Shown: positions 60,750 to 64,000 of the stretch, one piece after another
How the letters are laid out: each line of letters begins with the position of its first letter
Numbering within the stretch: position 1 is the first letter of the stretch
Assembly: GCA_964473155.1 (NCBI GenBank)
Contig: CAYYNT010000004.1
Coordinates: forward strand, 1-64,000
Length of the DNA stretch: 64,000 nt
Reading direction: 5' to 3'
DNA from: JAJFUG01 sp964473155
GTDB lineage: Bacteria; Gemmatimonadota; Glassbacteria; GWA2-58-10
The notes under the pieces: model-generated
Database searches by the model: none
Told to the model about the DNA's origin: nothing
Seen by the model: only the letters and a program-made list of their open reading frames with translations
Position numbers and translations under genes: made by a program

Positions 60750-60971
60750 AATGAATGGTGCAAGGATTGGTATGATAAGGACTATTACAGCAAAAGCCCC
60801 AGTCAAGACCCTCAGGGACCGGAAAACGTCCCGGAATTGTCCAGATTTCGGGTTCGAAGGGGGGGGTATTGGAACTTCTTATATTTTCAAATAACCTCTT
60901 TTTATCGTATAAGTAGTGTATACAATTGGACCTCTGTGGAAAATGGCTTCCGCGTAGTGCGGAGAAAATAA
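60018..60971 (+). CDS. FGE-sulfatase-fold (C-type-lectin-like) lipoprotein, copy B
   Basis: A 317-residue lipoprotein identical to copy A over residues 1-243. Differences start at residue 245 (Asp to Asn), and nine substitutions cluster in the last 35 residues: copy A FNRLSLLDNWSSEALGF becomes FYRISSVYNWTSVENGF. The framing RVRRGGYWNFLYFQITS and GFRVVRRK are unchanged, so the fold is kept while the loop surface changes, as in ligand-binding diversification. Two G8 runs lie in frame (60610-60617 and 60859-60866); the latter is interrupted in copy A. Same upstream leader and GAGAGG site as copy A. Lipid anchoring implies surface display. Confidence 0.85.
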   Translation: MKKARITALLPTRIRLALISTLILCACDDNEIPTSAVVVPGETSVYQGITLISIPGGKFQRGSEEKEDTRPVRTIQISPFEMGVYEITNEQYAAYLNEALASGMVNVKEYTDGEPFINGGRYWVASGNGVTYISTNIGIGMYGPKNQCWITYEDGYFGVTDGKANLPVVNVTWHGAMAFAEHYGIDLPTEAEWEYVCRGGKQYEFGTDDGTLSIEKANCYSDCPADVGSYPANPFGVFDMTGNVNEWCKDWYDKDYYSKSPSQDPQGPENVPELSRFRVRRGGYWNFLYFQITSFYRISSVYNWTSVENGFRVVRRK

Positions 60972-61027
60972 CAAAACACAGATCATTCAAGCGGTCGAGT
61001 CCCCCGTCCTCCTTGCCCCCGCCGTAA

Positions 61028-61210
61028 AATGAAACCGAAATGCGTGACGATGCCAACTTGGATGGAAAGATAAGCGTTTTCGAACTTCTGGCCTTGATGG
61101 GCAACCTGGGTGGCAGCAACCAGGCCATGTTTTTCGAAAGCGATGTAAACTCGGACGGCAAGCTGGACGTTTTCAACCTGCTGGGATTGCTGGAACTGTT
61201 AGCTAAATAG
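61028..61210 (+). pseudogene. Orphan dockerin fragment 2
   Basis: ATG 61040 opens 56 residues with dockerin loops DANLDGKISVFE and DVNSDGKLDVFN. It is diverged from fragment 1, with the last loop ligands changed to Glu and Asn. An in-frame TAA precedes it and no ribosome-binding site is seen. It marks the end of the duplicated array. Confidence 0.65.
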
Positions 61211-61235
61211 GCTGCTGACCGGTCAGTCTGAACGA

Positions 61236-61263
61236 CACCGGCGGTCCAGGTGGGCCGCCGGTG
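61236..61263 (+). terminator. GC-rich stem-loop at the end of the island
   Basis: CACCGGCGG and CCGCCGGTG form a 9-bp stem 25 bp after the last dockerin fragment. No T tract follows, so it is at best a weak or factor-dependent terminator; it could also simply mark the island edge. Confidence 0.35.
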
Positions 61264-61285
61264 AGCAATCCGGAACCAGGTCCCG

Positions 61286-61320
61286 CTGTCAGAATGTATT
61301 TCTCCAGTAACTGTCAGAAT
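61286..61320 (+). promoter_or_regulatory. CTGTCAGAAT direct repeat upstream of pst genes
   Basis: CTGTCAGAAT occurs at 61286-61295 and 61311-61320. CTGTCA is the core of the E. coli Pho box, but the 25-bp spacing differs from the 11-bp period of that box, and the sites are about 300 bp before pstS. The rest of 61211-61618 holds no gene. Confidence 0.35.
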
Positions 61321-61618
61321 ACTTCCCCGGACATCGGTGACCAGTCTAATAATCTCCTAATACGGCTCGGGCCATTAAAGGCGGCTTGAGCCGGTCAGCG
61401 CGCAAGAACCGAAATCTGCTTTTTCCACTTCTCCGGCAAAGTCCTCCGTGGGCAACCGCAATCCGCGGTTGAAACGGCCATTCCACGCATCCCCGCGCGT
61501 CTCGCTGGTCAAATCCTAACACGTCGCACACACTGCGCTAATAATATGCAACTATATTTCTCAACTGATTGCAGTTTGAAAGCGCGATTTTTATAACAAT
61601 CCTTTATGAGGCGGGACC

Positions 61619-62500
61619 ATGAGAAGCACGCGCAAATCCCTGACGGCCTGGATGATTATGTTGTCCGCGTTTCTGCTTGCGTTTTCGGGTTGTTCCCGGC
61701 CGGAGGGCCGTCAGGCCGGCGCCGGAAAGAAAACGATAATGGTCAAAGGCTCCGATACGATGGTGCATCTGGTCAGCACCTGGGCCGAAAGCTTCATGAA
61801 ACAGCCGCAGACCGTTCAGGTGTCGGTCACCGGCGGCGGCTCGGGCACCGGAATCGCCGCGTTGATCAACGGCACGGCGGATATTTGCGCCGCCTCGCGT
61901 GAAATGAAACAGGAGGAGATCGACCAGGCCCGCCAGCGTTCGGTGGAGCCCAGGGAGATAGCCGTGGCGCTCGACGGGATCGCGGTGGTGGTCAACCCGT
62001 CCAATCCGGTGACCGCCCTGACCATGGAGCAGCTGGAAAAGATATACACCGGCCAGTATGACAACTGGAGCCAGGTAGGGGGACAGGATGCGCCGATAGT
62101 GCTGCTGTCGCGCGAATCGAGCTCCGGGACTTACGTGTTCTTCCAGGAGCACGTGCTCAAGAAGAAGGATTACGCGCCCTCGGCCCGCCTGATGCCGGCC
62201 ACCTCGGCCATAGTGCAGTCGGTGGCGGCGGATGCGCAGGCGATAGGTTATGTGGGACTGGGCTATGCGGCAGAGGCCGGAAGCCAGGTGCGGATGGTCC
62301 CGGTCAAGGCGGACGACGCCAGCCCGGCGGTCGAGCCCTCGGAAGCCACTGTCAAATCCGGTGCGTATTCGATTTCCCGAGCGCTCTATTATTACACCAA
62401 CGGCGAACCGCAGGGTCCGGTCAAGGAGTTCGTGGATTACTGCCTGGGGACCGAGGGACAGAAAATAGTGCGCGAAACCGGTTATATCACGATCAACTGA
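61619..62500 (+). CDS. pstS: Phosphate-binding lipoprotein PstS
   Basis: The 293-residue protein has a lipobox (LLAFSGC) and the PBP-like phosphate-binding fold: VKGSDTMVHLVSTWAESFMK, SVTGGGSGTGIAALINGTAD ICAASREM, and LLSRESSSGTYVFFQEHVL, which provide the phosphate-contacting Ser, Thr, Arg and Gly positions. It delivers phosphate to the PstC-PstA permease. GAGG precedes ATG 61619. pstC follows after 52 bp. Control by PhoR, encoded 8 kb upstream, is expected. Confidence 0.94.
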   Translation: MRSTRKSLTAWMIMLSAFLLAFSGCSRPEGRQAGAGKKTIMVKGSDTMVHLVSTWAESFMKQPQTVQVSVTGGGSGTGIAALINGTADICAASREMKQEEIDQARQRSVEPREIAVALDGIAVVVNPSNPVTALTMEQLEKIYTGQYDNWSQVGGQDAPIVLLSRESSSGTYVFFQEHVLKKKDYAPSARLMPATSAIVQSVAADAQAIGYVGLGYAAEAGSQVRMVPVKADDASPAVEPSEATVKSGAYSISRALYYYTNGEPQGPVKEFVDYCLGTEGQKIVRETGYITIN

Positions 62501-62552
62501 GAATGGTCCACCGTGCGGCGGATAACAGTCAAAGACAGCGGAAACGGGTGTA

Positions 62553-63428
62553 ATGACGACCAAGCTTCTCAAAGATAAGGCCGTGCGCCTGATACTGGTC
62601 GGTATGGGTTCGACCAGTATCATAATCGTGCTGTTCATCTTCCTGTTCCTGGGCCGGGAGACTTTCCAGTTTGCGCTGAGTCCGGGCTTGGACAAACTGT
62701 TGGCCACGCGCTGGATCCCGGTGTCTTTTCAGGTGCAGACATTCGGTATTCTGCCGCTGATCACCGGGTCGCTGCTGGTGACTCTGCTGGCCACGCTGTT
62801 CGCCCTCCCGTTCGGTGTTTTGGGCGCGATATACATCTCGGAAGTGGCGCGTCCCGCGGAAAAGGAGCTGCTCAAACCCTTCATCGAGCTGTTAGCCGGA
62901 ATCCCCTCGGTCGTGCTCGGATTTTTCGGGCTGGTGGTGCTGGCGCCGCTGGTGAAACAGATATTCGGCCTCGGCACCGGCCTGACCGCGCTGACAGGCG
63001 CTTTGCTGCTGGCCCTGATGGCGGCGCCCACGATCATATCGATCTCCGAGGATGCCCTGCGCAGCGTGCCTGTCTCTTATAAGGAGGTCTCGCTGGCCAT
63101 GGGCGCGAGCCACCTTCAGACAATCTGCCGGATAACCGTGCCCGCGGCGCTTCCGGGGATAATCTCGGCTGTGATGTTAGGGATGGGCCGGGTGATCGGC
63201 GAAACCATGGCGGTGATGATGGTCACCGGCAACTCGCCGATAATCACGGCCAGCCCGATGGAGTCCGTGCGCACGATGACCGCCACGATCGCGGCCGAGA
63301 TGGGGGAGGTGCCGTTCGGCAGCGACCATTACCGTGCGTTGTTCTGCGTGGGTTTCGTGCTGTTAGTGGCCACATTTGCGCTGAACGTGATCGCCCAGCG
63401 CGTTTTGAAAAAGTACCGTCTGGCCTGA
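62553..63428 (+). CDS. pstC: Phosphate ABC transporter permease PstC
   Basis: An inner-membrane permease (291 aa) with six hydrophobic segments, beginning after a basic N-terminus at LILVGMGSTSIIIVLFIFLF L. The ABC permease EAA-loop region is SYKEVSLAMGASHLQTICRI TVPAALPGII, typical of PstC. IPSVVLGFFGLVVLAPLV and GRVIGETMAVMMVTGN are family signatures. It lies between pstS and pstA with short gaps. Confidence 0.94.
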   Translation: MTTKLLKDKAVRLILVGMGSTSIIIVLFIFLFLGRETFQFALSPGLDKLLATRWIPVSFQVQTFGILPLITGSLLVTLLATLFALPFGVLGAIYISEVARPAEKELLKPFIELLAGIPSVVLGFFGLVVLAPLVKQIFGLGTGLTALTGALLLALMAAPTIISISEDALRSVPVSYKEVSLAMGASHLQTICRITVPAALPGIISAVMLGMGRVIGETMAVMMVTGNSPIITASPMESVRTMTATIAAEMGEVPFGSDHYRALFCVGFVLLVATFALNVIAQRVLKKYRLA

Positions 63429-63462
63429 ACCGAATCACTAACCGAGACAGGGACCGGCAGAA

Positions 63463-64000
63463 ATGAAATCTCGCAACTTCGACAGCCTGGCTTTTCTGCT
63501 CCTGAGGCTGGTGACATACTCGATGGTGGTGGTGATCGGATACATCATCTTCGACATTGTCCTGAAAGGCGTCCCGGCGATCAACTGGGAGTTCCTGACC
63601 GGCTCGCCGCGCCGCAGCGGGGCCGCGGGCGGAATATTCCCGGCGATAGTCGGGACAGTTTATCTCGTTGTCGGCACGATCGTCGTCGCTTTGCCACTTG
63701 GCATGGGCGCGGCGATCTATCTTTCCGAATACGCCCGCGGAGGCCGTCTTACCGGCGCGATCCGTCTGGCCATAATCACCCTGGCCGGAGTGCCCTCGAT
63801 AGTGTTCGGCCTTTTCGGCCTGGGATTGTTTGTCATCTTCCTGGGATTCGGCTCCTCGATACTGGCGGGCAGCCTGACACTGGCCTGCATGGTCCTGCCC
63901 ACGATCATCGTTTCGAGCGAGGAGGCGCTGAAAGCGGTGCCGCAGTCGCTCCGCGCGGGCAGTATCGCGCTGGGGGCGACACAGTGGGAGACAATCTATA
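63463..64000 (+). CDS. pstA: Phosphate ABC transporter permease PstA (3' truncated by window end)
   Basis: The frame opens at ATG 63463 (MKSRNFDSLAFLLLRLVTYS) and stays open to the end of the window, giving 179 residues of a normally about 280-residue permease. FPAIVGTVYLVVGTIVVALP LGMGAAIYLSEYA and LAGVPSIVFGLFGLGLF match PstA, and the EAA loop starts at PQSLRAGSIALGATQWETI. ACAGGGACCGG precedes the start. pstB and phoU are expected beyond the window. Confidence 0.92.
   Translation, partial: MKSRNFDSLAFLLLRLVTYSMVVVIGYIIFDIVLKGVPAINWEFLTGSPRRSGAAGGIFPAIVGTVYLVVGTIVVALPLGMGAAIYLSEYARGGRLTGAIRLAIITLAGVPSIVFGLFGLGLFVIFLGFGSSILAGSLTLACMVLPTIIVSSEEALKAVPQSLRAGSIALGATQWETIY

Noticed and set aside
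58766..60971. A complete diversity-generating retroelement in the window
   Set aside because: I find no reverse transcriptase frame, accessory gene or template repeat in these 64 kb; only the target-like pair is present, so I report a hypothesis and not a DGR.
1..64000. CRISPR arrays, tRNA and rRNA genes
   Set aside because: I looked for regularly spaced direct repeats and for tRNA or rRNA core motifs on both strands and saw none; a covariance search would be decisive.

Overview
The window reads as one scaffold piece of a GC-rich, Gram-negative-type, uncultured bacterium. The run of exactly 100 N at 16698-16797 shows it is a draft, probably metagenomic, assembly. Many lipobox proteins, a sigma-54 system, repeated Na+:solute symporters, heparinase II/III-like and DUF2264 proteins, Gfo/Idh/MocA and creatininase-family enzymes, URO-D/MtaA-like proteins and C-terminal dockerins of the DLLALL type together suggest a candidate phylum of the FCB/Latescibacterota/Glassbacteria kind. 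That is inference; no rRNA or ribosomal protein gene is present to place it. I see no rRNA, tRNA, CRISPR array, phage or transposase gene.

Layout: 0-5 kb holds a URO-D/MtaA-like protein, an SH3-repeat exported protein, a STAS protein and a membrane protein/TPR-lipoprotein pair. 5-18 kb is a housekeeping run: cysteine desulfurase, tsaD, glycerate kinase, priA, a GH88-type unsaturated glucuronyl hydrolase, a Nudix hydrolase, two small unknowns, a symporter, a Mur-ligase gene broken by the assembly gap, and an aminotransferase. 18.6-26.6 kb encodes two tandem Asp-box beta-propeller lipoproteins, a small secreted protein and a heparinase-like enzyme. 26.9-33 kb has an M29-like peptidase, a DUF523-DUF1722 protein, a second URO-D-like protein with a symporter, and a cold-shock gene. 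33.3-40.6 kb is a minus-strand catabolic operon (dehydrogenase, oxidoreductase, GH94-type phosphorylase, creatininase-family enzyme, symporter). 41.5-49.3 kb is a minus-strand exported cluster (DUF2264, heparinase-like lipoprotein, two-domain esterase, a dockerin-like small protein, an IPT-like protein). Upstream of that cluster lie a near-perfect sigma-54 promoter and a duplicated palindrome that looks like an enhancer, next to a gene for a GAF-AAA+-Fis sigma-54 activator.

From 51.7 kb comes phoR, and from 61.6 kb pstS-pstC-pstA. Between them lies a visibly more AT-rich island of about 7.5 kb. It carries a dockerin lipoprotein behind a promoter with a G8 tract in its spacer and a long structured leader, an M1-type metallopeptidase/propeller/dockerin protein, and a 1252-bp tandem duplication of an FGE-sulfatase-fold (C-type-lectin-like) lipoprotein. 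By eye the two copies are identical at DNA level across about 730 coding bases and then differ at about 20 sites in the last 94 bases, the segment that is the variable region in many diversity-generating retroelement targets. No reverse transcriptase or template repeat is in the window, so the mechanism is open. This island is my best candidate for an undescribed system: a surface-protein module with dockerins, a hypervariable lectin-fold pair and homopolymeric G tracts.

Intergenic regions carry several families of GC-rich palindromes and MITE-like elements with terminal inverted repeats.
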